Shown: one piece after another, positions 1 through 15,856 of the stretch
How positions within the stretch are numbered: the first letter of the stretch is position 1
Layout: every line of letters starts with the position of its first letter
Source of the DNA: Rutidosis leptorrhynchoides
Taxonomy: Eukaryota > Streptophyta > Magnoliopsida > Asterales > Asteraceae
Length of the DNA stretch: 64,000 nt
NCBI RefSeq assembly: GCF_046630445.1
Contig: NC_092335.1
Coordinates: 4,197,501-4,261,500, forward strand
Direction of reading: 5' to 3'
Made by a program: the position numbers and the translations under genes
Notes under the pieces: model-generated
Told to the model about the DNA's origin: nothing
The model's input: the letters and a program-made list of their open reading frames with translations, nothing else
Databases searched by the model: none

Positions 1-932
1 CAAGGCACAAAAACAAGTCGAAAAAGTAGGGTCGTTACACCCACCATCACAAAACACTCAAACCACCACCATTAAATAGCTTCTTATCCAGCAACTGTGT
101 TTGTTATGTTTTGTCCGAGCACCACATCAAACTCAACCACTGTTTCGCCTGTTGCTATTCGAAACCCATTGCTGCATAATAAAGATAATGGAAGATGAAG
201 ACCACGTTTATAGCTGGGGCATTACCTTTTCTATTTCTCATTGAAGACAAACCAACCAAACACCATTTATTTTACTGCTTTTGCTACGTTTCTGTTTCTG
301 TTTAAAAACCGAACCTAAACCACCACCGAAGGCTACCCCACTACCACTCGCTATTATTTTCTGTTCAACGAAAACAACGAAGATGGTGATCACCTGCAAA
401 CTGCTGCTGTAGCTTCTATTTTTCTGTTTCCTTCGAAAACTACAACAAACCACCATCACCGCCATTTTTTCTACAGTTTTGGGTTTCATGTTAAATCACT
501 GTTATGGTTTCAATTTATTAGAAGAGACAATGATACATGAAGGGAAGCAAGATAATGGTGTTACGGTATGAAAGAAGATGAGGTTAAAACATGATAATGG
601 TGATGAAACCGTGAGGTTATCACGAAGAAGACAATGAATAGTGTCATTGTTGATTAATTAAACGATAAAGATGATGAACGGTTCCTGTTACGCTCACTAT
701 TTTCTGTTTCCTACTTCGCGTTTACCTTCCCCTGTGGCCGACAATCCAAAAACCAAATAACCCCATTTTTAATTTCGTAAAGGATGAGGGTTTAGCTCGT
801 TTTATATTTATGTTTTACCTGCCAACTTTAAAACCCACATGGGCCCGTGAACTTTGTTAAAAGGTTTCATGTATTGGGCTACCAGATTTTTATTGTTGGG
901 CCAAAGTCGTTTTTCACAATTGGGCCGAGAAT
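1..932. other. No gene seen; flank or 5' part of LTR F
   Basis: I find no convincing coding sequence here. Positions 25-38 read like the end of a chromovirus-type LTR (GGGTCGTTACA), so another LTR may end at about 38. The rest is moderately AT-rich with GGGCCCA/TGGGCC-type words near 840-930. It may be the upstream half of the plus-oriented LTR that continues to 2823, whose homologues have poorly conserved upstream halves. The minus-strand open frame at 238-489 has no recognisable domain. Confidence 0.4.
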
Positions 933-990
933 TTGATAATGAGTGATGATATGATATCGCGCATAAAGAAGAAGGTGAAACGGTATCGGG

Positions 991-1059
<69 letters not shown>

Positions 1060-1193
1060 GGTGGAGTATAAGACAGATAAATAGAAACAGATCAATGGTT
1101 GGGGTGCATGTTGGCTTAATGAGAGGTCGTGGGTTCGAGCCCTGTCTGAGGTATTTTTTTGGAAAAAGCTTTTAAGGTAGTAAATACTTTTTA

Positions 1194-1252
<59 letters not shown>

Positions 1253-2823
1253 AAACTAACTAATGTCATTACCAAAATTATTATTATGTTTCATTATTAA
1301 ATTTAATTATTAGTATTATTATCATTATTTTAGTATTATCATAATTATTATTTTAACAAATAAAAGATATTTATATAAAAATCTAGTTATTACATATATC
1401 ATAAGTATATCTAATTTACTGTTTTAATATAAGAATAACATATATAGATATATATAACATTTGAAATAATAAATACATTACTATTTTAAATAAGTAATAT
1501 ATTATATAATTAATATATATAAACTGAGTTAAATACCATTATATGTTCATTATATGTGTTAATGACGTTTGCAACTTACAAACCTTATAATGAACACTTT
1601 TATTTACAATGGTATGCCAAAATGGCTCCCCCTAACCATGTAAAAAAGCATTAGAAACATGCATTTAACAAATATTCCAGTCATACATAGCAGCTACAAC
1701 AAGTAATGACCTTACAGTAACCATCTTAGGCAAACCCTGCATTGTTCAGTTCCGTCGTATGCATATTTTTACTACAGAATATCGTATCGTGAGTTTCATT
1801 TGCTCCCTTTTACTCTTTACATTTTTGGGACTGAGAATACATGCGCTGTTTTTACAACTGCTTTATTAAATGCTTTTGAAACATATTTTGAACTGCGAAT
1901 ACATGAAATAATTTTATAAATGTTTAACGAGATAGACACAAGCAAAACATTCCTCGAATGAATTATTATGCAGACAGAAGTTCTGTGGATTATTATTGAA
2001 TTAGTTGGACGTTATAATTGCCACTAATTGTTGTGAATATTTCCCATGATTATTATTGCTTGGTAACCTAAGAATTAGAAACGGGTATGGCCCTAATTCA
2101 CGCGAATCCTAAAGGTAGCTACCGGGTTTAACACCCCCACCCAGAATGTTCACTAGACAGAAGAGCTAGTGGGCGTGGTGTTTAGTACTTCGAAGTTTAT
2201 ATATTATACAGATGAGATGTTCTGTTTTGGGGATATTATTTATGCGCATTATATGTTAAGGTCGGTTACCAAGCCAAGCAATGAATGAAAAGTGAATGTT
2301 ATGTATCGAGAGAATGATTTTATACACAGGTTATGTGTATGATATTTTTGTACACGAAATATGTGTACGGTTACTAAGATTTATGAAAATGGTTTCATAC
2401 ACGAGATAGGTGTACTGTATTTGAATCTTGTGGTCTATCAAAATGGTGAATTTTATTGTTTACGATAAACTTATGAACTCACCAACCTTTTGGTTGACAC
2501 TTGAAAGCATGTTTATTCTCAGGTATGAAAGAAATCTTCCGCTGTGCATTTGCTCATTCTAGAGATATTATTTGGAGTCATTCATGACATATTCCAAAAG
2601 ACGTTGCATTCGAGTCATTGAGTTCGTCAAGATTATTACTAAGTCAATTATAATTGGATATATTATGAAGTGGTATGCATGCCGTCAACCTTCGATGTAA
2701 TGAAAGTTTGTCTTTTAAAAATGAATGCAATGTTTGTAAAATGTATCATATAGAGGTCAAGTACCTCGCGATGTAACCAGATGTAATGTATTCGTCCAGA
2801 TGAATTAGGACGATCTCTACACA
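933..2823 (+). mobile_element. Partial LTR 'F', same family as element A, plus orientation
   Basis: The right-hand 700 bp (about 2100-2820) matches the terminal part of the A-family LTRs read on the opposite strand: the blocks around 'cttccgctgtgcatttgctc', 'gacgttgcattcgagtc' and 'tatcatatagaggtcaagta' recur at 4770-5010, 5490-5700 and 40920-41140. It ends near 2821-2823 with CTCTACA. The left end is not resolved. It contains an (AT)n run (993-1056), a tRNA-like B box and a (TTA)n run (1194-1250), in the same order as the A LTR. It is an old remnant with no coding capacity. Confidence 0.6.
1082..1250 (+). repeat. tRNA-derived SINE-like module with (TTA)n tail inside LTR F
   Basis: GGTTCGAGCCC at about 1132-1142 is a good Pol III B box. 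It is preceded about 30-40 bp upstream by 'atggttggggtgcatg', a possible degenerate A box. A T-rich stretch and then a (TTA)n tract (1194-1250) follow. The same order occurs on the minus strand in both LTRs of element A. That arrangement is typical of a tRNA-derived SINE with a simple-repeat tail, here fixed inside an LTR family. The A box is weak, so the assignment is tentative. Confidence 0.45.
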
Positions 2824-3341
2824 AAACACTTTTCTTGTTCTCGGTTGTTACTCGATGATGATAACAATCGATGATAATGGATACAGTACCTTTAATTACA
2901 CTACTATGATGATTGATTTCTTCCTAGTTGAACAAACCTCAATTATTGCTTTGATTCTTCTGTTAACAACGATGATTAAGGCTGATGAGGGCAATTAAAC
3001 AATGATGATGAATCGTCAATGATTGTTGTAATCGATTGATCTATTGATGATAAAGATGATTGTCGATTGAATGAAAGATGATGGTACAGTGATGATAATC
3101 GATCGATGATGATGATGGTACAGTGATGATAATCGATCGATGATGATGATGGTACAATGATGATAAGCTAACTACGACGATGATGATAATGAAACGAAGA
3201 GTGGCTCGTTGGTTGTTGCTGCTACCCGATTTCAAAAACCCTCGATTTGTTGCTGATGATACGAAGGGGTTATTAATTAGGTTGTTAAGTGGGTTTGCTA
3301 ATTAGACTTGGACAGCCCAATTGATTATTGATGGTAAAATT
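2824..3341. repeat. Spacer with 34-bp tandem repeat
   Basis: No gene. A 34-bp unit starting 'gatgatggtacagtgatgat' begins at 3077, 3111 and 3145, with the third copy partial. The surrounding DNA is rich in GATGAT triplets. It may be the variable upstream part of LTR G. Confidence 0.7.
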
Positions 3342-5064
<1,723 letters not shown>

Positions 5065-5420
5065 TAATCATAGTTATATGTTAATTCAAATAGAAAATGG
5101 TTTTTTTTTTGTTGTTGTTGCCATTTTTACTAAAATTATGGCTCATTCCTCAATGCTATTCAAGTTACGATATTTTTATAGTCGGTTACTTCCTTTTGTT
5201 AATGTGACGTTCAATTCACAAACAAGTTACGGTATTCACAAACATGTTAACTGCTTTCGGAGCTTAGGTGAATTGAATAAACGTCACATTAACAAAAGGA
5301 AGTAACCGACTATAAAAATACCGTAACATGAATAACATTGAGGAATGAGGTACAATTTTAGTAAAAACTGCAAAAAAAAAAAAAACATTTTCTATTTGAA
5401 TTAACACATAACTATGATTA
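5065..5420. repeat. 356-bp hairpin between two opposed LTR ends
   Basis: Starts TAATCATAGTTATATG and ends with its near complement CATAACTATGATTA. The stem includes 'tagtcggttacttccttttg' (about 5180-5199) and its complement near 5294-5313. The loop lies around 5219-5254. No coding potential. It could be a foldback MITE, or host flank of element A caught in an inverted duplication. The flanking LTR termini abut it exactly on both sides. Confidence 0.75.
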
Positions 5421-6437
5421 TGTGATGACCCGTCCTAATCCATAAGGACGAATACAATAACATATGATTACATCGCGAGGTATTTGACCTCTATATGATA
5501 CATTTTACAAACATTGCATTCGTTTTTAAAAGACAAACTTCCATTACATCGAAAGTTGACATATATGCATATCCTTTCATAATATTTCCAAACTATGAAT
5601 GACTTAATATTAATCTTGATGAACTCAACGACTCGAATGCAACGTCTTTTGAAATATGTCATGAATGACTCCAAGTAATATCTCTAAAATGAGCAAATGC
5701 ACAGCGGAAGATTTCTTTCATACATGAGAATAAACATGTTTAAAAGTGTCAACAAAAAGGTTGGTGAGTTCATTAGTTTATCATAATCAATCATTTCCAT
5801 CATTTTAATAGACCACAAGATTTCATATATTGACACTCGTAACTCGCGAATTAAAATTCATTCATATGGTGAACACCTGGTAACCGACCTTAATAGGATG
5901 CATATAGAATATCCCCATCATTCCGGGACTCACATCGGACATGATAAATCAAAGTACTAAAGCAGTTTAAATTCTCTGACTGGGGCTTGTTAGTGCTCAT
6001 AGATCTATCTTTAGGATTCGCGTCAATTGGTGGCAATTATAATAAACACCAATTCTTAGGCTACCAAGCTAAAAAGGGGCATATTCGGTTTGATAATCCA
6101 ACCATAGAATGTAGTTTCGATCACTTGTGTCTATTTCATAAAGCATTTATAAAAGCAGCGCATGTATTCTCAGTCCCAAAAATATATATTGCAAAAGCAT
6201 TTAAAAAGGGAGCAAATGAAACTCACGATACTGTATTTCGTAGTAAAAATACATTTGACGTCACTGAACAAGTGTAGGGTTGGCATCGGATTCACGAACC
6301 TATTTTAATTGCATTTCTATTAAAACATATAATAGAAATATCATAGTTTCATTTATTAATATATATTTTGTAGCTATATAAGATTTATACTAGGTTTCAT
6401 TTAAAAACATATACTTTATGTTATATCTTAAATTATA

Positions 6438-6510
<73 letters not shown>

Positions 6511-6972
6511 AAGTGATTAATATAGTTATATTAATATATATATATATATATATATATTTAGGATTATATTAAAAATACCTAATTTGTTGTATGTAAGTTT
6601 TTATATAAGTAAAGTTAATATGATTTATATCTATAGTTATATGGAATATTAATATATTTGTAATATATGTGATAAGTATGTTTTATGTACAAATTATTTA
6701 TTTGTTTAAAAATGATAGTTCTAATATTAATGATTTACTAATAATAATAATAATAATAACATTATTAAAATTGATAATATTAATAATAATAATGATATTG
6801 TTAATAATGATACTTTTGTTTAATAATAATAATACAACTATTAGTGATAATAATAATATTCATACTTGTATTTATAATCATAATAAATGAAAATTTTATC
6901 CTAGTACTTATATTAGTAATAATAATATTAATAATTAATATTCATGATACTTAATAATAATAATTCTAATAC

Positions 6973-7006
<34 letters not shown>

Positions 7007-7278
7007 TAATGATAAGTGTAATAAAAATACTAATAATAATAATAATCTCAATCATAATCATAATGATAATAATAATACTAATAATGATCATGATATTACT
7101 AATACCTAGTAATAATAATAATTGATAATTACTACTTATATTAATAATGTTAATGACAATAATAATTGTAGTACTAATATTAATAGCAATAACAATAATA
7201 ATCATAACAATAATAATCATATCAATATTGATAATAATAATAATAATATTATTAATAAGTAATAAGTAATAAGTAGTA

Positions 7279-7384
<106 letters not shown>

Positions 7385-7441
7385 GTGAATAAATAAAGAC
7401 TACCTCAAAGGAATGAATTCCCAAAAAAAAACAGCCCATGC

Positions 7442-10400
7442 TGAAATGTCCCGTTCATATTGATTATAAACGTTCCATATTAATTGATTTCGTTGTGAGG
7501 TTTTGACCTCTATATGAGACGTTTTTCAAAGACTGCATTCATTTTTAAAACAACCATAACCTTTATTTTATCAATAAAGGTTTTAAAAAACGTTACGTAG
7601 ATTATCAAATAATGATAATCTAAAATATACTGTTTACACACGACCATTACATAATGGTTTACAATAGAAATATATTACATTGACATATATGTTTCTTGAA
7701 TGCAGTTTTTACACAATATCATACATACATGGACTCCAAATCTTGTCCTTATTTTAGTATGCAACAGCGAAAGCTCTTAGTATTCACCTGAGAATAAACA
7801 TGCTTTAAACGTCAACAAAAGTGTTGGTGAGTTATAGGTTTAACCTATATATATCAAATCGTAACAATAGACCACAAGATTTCATATTTCAATACATATC
7901 CCATACATAGAGATAAAAATCATTCATATGGTGAACACCTGGTAACCGACATTAACAAGATTCATATATAAGAATATCCCCATCATTCCGGGACACCCTT
8001 CGGATATGATATAAATTTCGAAGTACTAAAGCATCCGGTACTTTGGATGGGGTTTGTTAGGCCCAATAGATCTATCTTTAGGATTCGCTTCAATTAGGGT
8101 GTCTGTTCCCTAATTCTTAGATTACGAGACTTAATAAAAAGGGGCATATTCGATTTCGATAATTCAACCATAGAATGTAGTTTCACGTACTTGTGTCTAT
8201 TTTGTAAATCATTTATAAAACCTGCATGTGTTCTCATCCCAAAAATATTAGATTTTAAAAGTGGGACTATAACTCACTTTCACAGATATTTCCTTCCTCG
8301 GAAATAAGACTTGGCCACGGATCGATTCATAAACCTATACAAATATGTACATATATATCAAAGTATGATCAAAATATAATTACAACCATTTTTATTATGT
8401 TTTAAAGATTTGAGTGTATTAAGTCAGCTGTCCTCGTTAGTAACCTACAACTAGTTGTCCACAGTTAGATGTACAGAAATAAATTGATATATATTATCTT
8501 GAATCAATCCACGACCCAGTGTATACACGTCTCAGGCTAGATCACAACTCAAAGTATATATATATTTGGAATCAACCTCAACCCTGTATAGCTAACTCCA
8601 ACATTACTGCATATAGAGTGTCTATGGTTGTTCCAAATAATATATATACATGGGTCGATATGATATGTCAAAACATTTGCATACGTGTCTATGGTATCCC
8701 AAGATTACAAATATATTAGAATACATGTATAATACAATATAAGTTAGCTAGGATATGATTTGTATAGATTTGTTAAACATTTCCCGTAGCTAAAAAGATC
8801 AAAAATATCCAATCTTGTTTTACCCATAACTTCTTCATTTTAAATCCGTTTTGAGTGAATCAAATTGCTATGGTTTCATATTGAACTCTATTTTATGAAT
8901 CTAAACAGAAAAAGTATAGATTTATAGTCAGAAATATAAGTTACAAGTCGTTTTTGTAAAGGTAGTCACTGCAGTCGAAAGAACGACGTCTAGATGACCA
9001 TTTTAGAAAACATACTTCCACTTTGAGTTTAACCTTGATTTTTGGATATAGTTTCATGTTCATATGAAAAATCATTTTCCCAGAAGAACAACTTTTAAAT
9101 CAAAGTTTATCATAGTTTTTAATTATCCAAACCAAAATAGCCCCCGGTTTCACTACGACGGCGTATATCCGATTTTATGGTGTTCATCGTGTTTTCAGGT
9201 TTTAAATCATTAAGTTAACATATCATATAGATATAGAACATGTGTTTAGTTGATTTTAAAAGTCAAGTTAGAAGGATTAACTTTTGTTTGCGAACAAGTT
9301 TAGAATTAACTAAACTATGTTCTAGTGATTACAAGTTTAAACCTTCGAATAAGATAGCTTTATATGTATGAATCGAATGATGTTATGAACATCATTACTA
9401 CCTCAAGTTTTTTGGATAAAACTACTGGAAATGATAAAAATGGATCTAGCTTCAAAGGATCCTTGGATGGCTTGAAAGTTCTTGAAGCAGAATCATGACA
9501 CGAAAACAGTTCAAGTAAGATTTTCACTCGAAATAAGATTGTTATAGTTGTAGAAATTTAATCAAAGTTTGAATATGAATATTACCTTGAATTAGAAAGA
9601 TAACCTACTGTAAATAACAAAGGTTCCTTGATCTTAGATGATTACTTGGAATGGATTAGAAAGCTTGGAAGTAGACTTGCAAACTTGGAAGTATTCTTGA
9701 TTTTTATGAAACTATACTTATGGAATTTATGAAGAACACTTAGAACTTGAAGATGAAACTTGAGAGAGATCAATTAGATGAAGAAAATTGAAGAATGAAA
9801 GTGTTTGTAGCTGTTTTTGGTCATTGGTATATGGATTAGATATAAAGGATATGTAATTTTGTTTTCATGTAAATAAGTCATGAATGATTACTCATATTTT
9901 TGTAATGTTATGAGATATTTCATGCTAGTTGCCAAATGATGGTTCTCACATGTGTTAGGTGACTCACATGGGCTGCTAAGAGCTGATCATTGGAGTGTAT
10001 ATACCAATAGTACATACATCTAAAAGCTGTGTATTGTATGAGTACGAATACGGGTGCATACGAGTAGAATTGTTGATGAAACTGAACGAGGATGTAATTG
10101 TAAGCATTTTTGTTAAGTAGAAGTATTTTGATAAGTGTCTTAAAGTCTTTCAAAAGTGTATGAATACAAATTAAAACACTACATGTATATACATTTTAAC
10201 TGAGTCGTTAAGTCATCGTTAGTCGTTACATGTAAATGTTGTTTTGAAACCTTTAGGTTAACGATCTTGTTAAATGTTGTTAACCCATTGTTTATTATAT
10301 CAAATGAGATATTAAATTGTTACATTATCATGATATTATGATATATAATATATCTTAGTATGATATATATACAGTTAAATGTCGTTACAACGATAATCGT

Positions 10401-10903
10401 TACATATATGTCTCGTTTCGAAATCATTAAGTTAGTAGTCTTATTTTTACATATGTAATTCATTATTAATACACTTAATGATATATTTACTTATCATTTA
10501 ACATAATTAACCAAGTGTATCAATATCTTAATATGATTCATATGTACCTAGTAAGACGTTGTTATAACGATAATCGTTATATATATATCGTTTTCGAGTT
10601 TCTTAATTTAATAGTCTCATTTTTATGTATATAACTCATTGTTAAAATACCTAATGAGATACTTACTTATAATAAAATCATGTTAACTATATATATAACC
10701 ATATATATGTCATCGTATAGTTTTTACAAGTTTTAACGTTCGTGAATCACCGGTCAACTTCAGTGGTCAATTGTCTATATGAAACCTATTTCAATTAATC
10801 AAGTCTTAACAAGTTTGATTGCTTAACACGTTGGAAACATTTAGTAATGTAAATATCAATCTCAATTAATATATATAAACATGGAAAAGTTCGAGTCACT
10901 ACA
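7442..10903 (-). mobile_element. Solo LTR 'D' inserted in the left LTR of A
   Basis: Begins TGAAATGTCCCG and ends GTCACTACA. It is flanked by a perfect 5-bp duplication CATGC at 7437-7441 and 10904-10908. The intact sequence at the same place in the right LTR (42940-42950, 'cccatgccggggctcg') has only one copy, which proves the insertion. It shares distant LTR landmarks with the A family (a block near 7500-7560 resembles 5480-5530). No internal region, so a solo LTR left by LTR-LTR recombination. Length 3462 bp. Confidence 0.9.
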
Positions 10904-10908
10904 CATGC

Positions 10909-10975
10909 TGGGGCTCGAACCCGCGACCTCTCAATAACCTAAACAACTCCTAACCATCCGTCTGTTTCTCTTTAT
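10909..10975 (-). repeat. tRNA-like (Pol III box) module in left LTR of A
   Basis: Read on the minus strand, a B box GGTTCGAGCCCC follows a candidate A box in 'gatggttaggagttg' by about 35 bp. The duplicate lies at 42945-43010. Downstream on the minus strand, beyond the solo LTR insertion, comes a T-run and then the TAA/TTA array at 7276-7383. I read this as an old SINE-type head, not a working tRNA gene: no cloverleaf can be drawn. Confidence 0.5.
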
Positions 10976-11920
10976 CTGATTAATCCCACTTCCTTTTTCT
11001 ATTTAACCCTTCCTATCAGTTACCCCTTTTTCTTCATCTTTTTCGTGATGCAAATCAATCAGAGACTAGGAAAATCCCCATTTACTTACTCGTTGATTTT
11101 AATACTTGTAATTAAAATGACAACCATTTATAATTGTGACTTTGTATTTCGCAGAAGAAAAAAAATAAGTAGATACAGCAACCAAAACAGTTCGCTGTAA
11201 CACCTTATGAACTCCTATCATGATTTTGAAATTTACAGCGTTTTAGATCCAACTTACAACATGAAAAAGTTTGCATTCCATTCCTAGAAACTTTCTGGAC
11301 ACTTAATTTGAATTGACACATCAAAACGAATCCGAATTTTGCTATGAACAATTCGTTTGACTTTTTGATTTGAAACGTTGACCTCAAAATTGGAACTCGA
11401 TAATAAGAATTGGAGTTTGAAAATTTGCAGAAAGATTCAATAGAGGATTCCTAACAAAACTACATTTCTAATTTTTAAAATTTTATTCGAATTCAAGGTT
11501 TTTGTGATTTGAGTTCAAAAACAGAGGTTACGACTCATTTTCTCTATTCCTCTGTTTGAATTTCGAAAATTAAAAGTTGTAAGTAATTTATTTGACAATG
11601 GTTTTGAAGGAAAGAATGAGTTAAATCAATATTATTGAGTTATCGATTGTTTTATAGCAGATTGATGGGTCGACATAAGATATTCACTCAGAAAAAAAAT
11701 AAAATAAAATAGAAAACGAAAGCTAACTGTATTTGGATTTATTTCAGTGTTTGGATTCGTTTATGTAATAGATTCAGGGACAAGAACAAAATTTGAAGAA
11801 AGTTGATTGAGATGGGAAACATGATTGAATTCCAAAAATTACGCGTATGAATTTTTATATAATTATTATTAATAATTAATAATTTTAATTCTATTAATAA
11901 TAATTTAAATACAAAAAATA

Positions 11921-11972
<52 letters not shown>

Positions 11973-12248
11973 GTCATAAAAATAAATTTTTTAATGAAAT
12001 TGATAGTAATAATTTTTAATAAGAATATTCATAGTAATATTAAATAATAATGTTATTAATAATAAGAATACTATTACTAATAACAATAATAATAAAATTA
12101 TTAATAATAATATCGAAATAATTCTAATAATAATTATAATATCAAAATAATAAAGAGAAATAATAATACTGATATGATAATATTAATAAAAAGATAAGTT
12201 TAATAATAATTAATAATAATGATGCTAATAATAATAATATTATTAATG

Positions 12249-12339
<91 letters not shown>

Positions 12340-12343
12340 GGAT

Positions 12344-12374
<31 letters not shown>

Positions 12375-12669
12375 ATTATTATTAATGATAATGTAACAAT
12401 AATATCTAATAATAATAATACAATTTATAATTAAGATATAACATGTTACATATTTTCAATTTTATATAATAATATTAATACTACAGATAATGATATTAAT
12501 AATAAGAAAAATAATGATAATAATATTATAGCAAATATATTGTTAAATTACAATTATATATTATATGATAACATATGTTGAATATTTACTATTTATTCAT
12601 TTTAACAATACTTAATTATTCTGTTTAATATATTATATTTTATTATTTCAAATTGTTATATATACCTTT

Positions 12670-12770
<101 letters not shown>

Positions 12771-13281
12771 CTTACACTCAATTGTTCGTGAATCGTTGGG
12801 AATAGCCAAAGGTTAATTGAATATATGAACACAGTTCAAAATTGTTAAGACTTCAACATAACAGACTTTGCTTATCGTGTCGAATCATAATAAGATTAAG
12901 TTTAAATTTGGTCAGAAATTTTCGGGTCGTCACAGTACCTACCCGTTAAAGAAATTCCGTCTTGAAATTTGATTAAGATGGTCATGGCTGACAATAGGTA
13001 TGTTTTCATGACGCATACGAGCTAGAAATTTGAGTTTTTATCATCCGTGAGTAGTATGGATAAAACAATTCGTTTATGTGAAGCATATAAGTGAAGCTAT
13101 CACAAAAGATTGAGATGGAGATTTAACTTTTGACGTAGTCACGGTGGATTTTCGGATTTTAAGGAATTTAAAACAAAATCTTGAAAATCTATAAGATCTG
13201 ATTCTTCGGGATTTAAGGAAATTAAGATCTCTCTAATTTAAATACGAAAATCTACCTTGATTTCCTTTATCCGATATTTCA

Positions 13282-13290
13282 CTATAAATT
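13282..13290 (+). promoter_or_regulatory. Candidate TATA box for the antisense ORF
   Basis: CTATAAATTAAC on the plus strand, 67 bp before the ATG at 13357. The intervening DNA is C/T-rich, typical of plant leaders. Inferred from sequence only. Confidence 0.35.
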
Positions 13291-13356
13291 AACTTCTTCC
13301 GTTCCATTACTTTTACCACTCCTATACTCAATTCCCAAATTCAAAAGTTTGTGAAA

Positions 13357-13530
13357 ATGCTTAATCCAATTCTGATCCTTGTCCTTATCCTTACTATCGT
13401 AACAATCATTCTCCTTTTCCAACTTCCACTGGAGGAATCTGTTTTCTTCTACTTCGCCCTTGGGTTTATAGTGTTTTTAATCCTCCCGTGTCTTTATATT
13501 GCTATACACATTGATATACACGGTTTGTAA
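13357..13530 (+). CDS. Small two-helix membrane-protein ORF, antisense to element A
   Basis: A 57-codon frame starts MLNPILILVLILTIV and ends IHIDIHGL. Two strongly hydrophobic segments (about residues 4-22 and 30-50) are separated by the short polar stretch QLPLEES, so a hairpin membrane protein is plausible. About 75 bp upstream is TATAAATTA (13282-13290), followed by a CT-rich leader, as in a plant Pol II promoter. A second open frame follows (13499-13690), ending ANNAPEFVDMEFRMNMANVL; its relation is unclear and it could be joined by splicing. The frame is opposite to A's own transcription. No family is recognised. Hydrophobic frames arise easily in T-rich DNA, so expression is unproven. 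Confidence 0.4.
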   Translation: MLNPILILVLILTIVTIILLFQLPLEESVFFYFALGFIVFLILPCLYIAIHIDIHGL

Positions 13531-15856
13531 TTTCAGCGTTGTTCTTGGGATTTACATTTTTCCTTTATATTTCGAAGTTTCATACTTTTGTTTTCTCTTC
13601 CCGACTTTAAGTCAAGCGAATAATGCTCCAGAATTTGTAGATATGGAGTTTCGAATGAACATGGCTAATGTTCTAAGAAAGAAATTGTAATGACACGATC
13701 TTGATTTGTCAAATTACCAGAATACCTAGGACAAGGCCGATTCATCAAGGAAAAAAAAATATTTTCTTGATAGGTTTAGAGGTTAAGTAGAATATAAGAG
13801 TCGTGTAACATAGCACATGATGACGTTATGATCTGTGAATCATCACGTTCCATTTAGAAACTCAGCATGACTTATTGTAATATAATCACGTTGATCAAGT
13901 GTCATTATATTATACTAACTCATGCTTCAGTTCCCAACATTACTTCAGAATTCATTCATAGTTTATACTTAGATTTTACAAAAATTTCCAATATAATGTA
14001 TTACAGATAGCATGAAGAGGTATATAATTTCGGACGAGAATATTTATGAAAATATCTTCAGAAGTATCAAAGATATTTATGATGATATTTTGAAATTTCT
14101 AAGTTCAAAAGTTGATAAGGAAAAATTTTCCGCAAGATTTTAACATGACTTCGGAGCAGGATATTCTCTAAAGATTTCATCGGGTTCAGAATTACCTGAA
14201 TTCTTTGAATAATTCTTTGAATATAGGGTTTGGTCCTTGTATTTTTCATTGGTCTCCTTCATGGTTAGCTCAATCTGTTTTTCAGTACCAAATTTTCTAT
14301 CGAGCATTCCCAACATTCCATTCTGTATCATCAAACTTTTTACCGTTTAGACCATCTACGATTTTACTGTTTCCTCTGCATTTAATGTTACCATATCTGA
14401 ATCATCGGTTATCAATCCGAGGTGGTTTCAAGAGAATTGTGTTTTTAGATGATTAAACGCTGATGGTAATATGGTGGAATATAAAAGGTTCCCCGGTAAC
14501 AATAAAAGAGCACGCATATATATCAAAGTTATAATAAGGTTGTTTCGAACGAAAAGTCGAAGTTGATTTACTGGAGCTATGATAAAATTGACTAATTTGT
14601 AGAGGGATTGTAAAAATTATTTTCGGTAATAACAACGCCAAAGGAGCTATCACAGATACTTGTTAACGTTTACTCAGTTTCCAAGAGTTTTTCAGGTGCA
14701 TAACTATATGCATAAATCTTTCCTTCTGTAGATGAAGTGCGGTTGGTTCATCCTCTCGATTGAGGTGTTTTGAAGAATTATGAAAGGTTTAGACGTAGAT
14801 TGTAATCGCCAAGATACAAATGAGGTTTAAGATGAAATCAAGTGGCAAACTTGAAGAAATGTTTAGTTTCATATGTTATAGTCAATATTTTAATTCATTT
14901 TAATTGTCCAATATTGGTAGTCCACAGTTAATAGTCCACAGTTAGAAATTCAATAATTCATATATAGTTTAATATATAATATTCGAATTAATTAATACGT
15001 ATCGTGACCCGTATACATGTTTCAGACTCGATCACAACTCAAAGTATATATATTATTTAAGAATCAACCTCAACCCTGTATAGCGAACTCGAACATTACA
15101 GCATATAGAGTGTCTATGGTCATTCCAAATAATATATATAGATGCGTCGATATGATATGTCAAAACCTTGTATACGTGTCCCGATATTTAAAGTGCGTAA
15201 AATAAATAACAGAAATTAAATGACGATAAATAAAATTGCGAGAATATAAATTGCGATAATTAAATTGCGATAAATAAAATGTAATCAGTTAGCTAGGAAC
15301 AGTTAGCTAGGAACAGTTAGCGTGGATTCTTAACAAAAATTTTCTCGTAGTTAATTTGTTTGTTTCTAACAAATTTTATTTTGTCCAGTGTTTTCTTCAT
15401 TATGTCACTTGTTGGATTCTGATAAGTCAAAATCCAAATATGAAATTGAATGAAAATGGTTATTATGTGGTGAATGGATTCGTATATCTGTGGATGTAAG
15501 TAGGATAGTAAATGACTGTCGAATCAGATTCGAAGAATGTACAGTGTAACTTTTTAATGTGAAATCTAAATATTCCTCGGGTATTACCTACCCGTTAAAA
15601 TATTTTCACCATTAACATTTTGTATAAAAAAAATTTAATTACAATCTTTATGAAAATATATATACGTATATATTTTCTTCAGATGTAATCATGAATTTAA
15701 TGAGTTAATATGATATTAATCTCATTTGCTTTTCGGTTTGAGCTAGAATAAATAATCTCTAAGACTTTAGAGATTACATAATCGTCGCCTAATAGTTCTC
15801 CAATGAAGTTATGAATCAATACTTCATCGTTGATTTTTATTAGTACTCCTTGGTAT

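Noticed and set aside
1105-1145. Functional tRNA gene
   Set aside because: A B box is present but no acceptor stem, anticodon arm or cloverleaf can be formed.
933-1175. Tyr-Ile repeat frame (also 38994-39301, 50328-50585)
   Set aside because: Translation of (AT)n runs.
5078-5305. 75-residue plus-strand frame
   Set aside because: Covers one arm and the loop of the hairpin; no domain, and the mirror arm has no counterpart protein.
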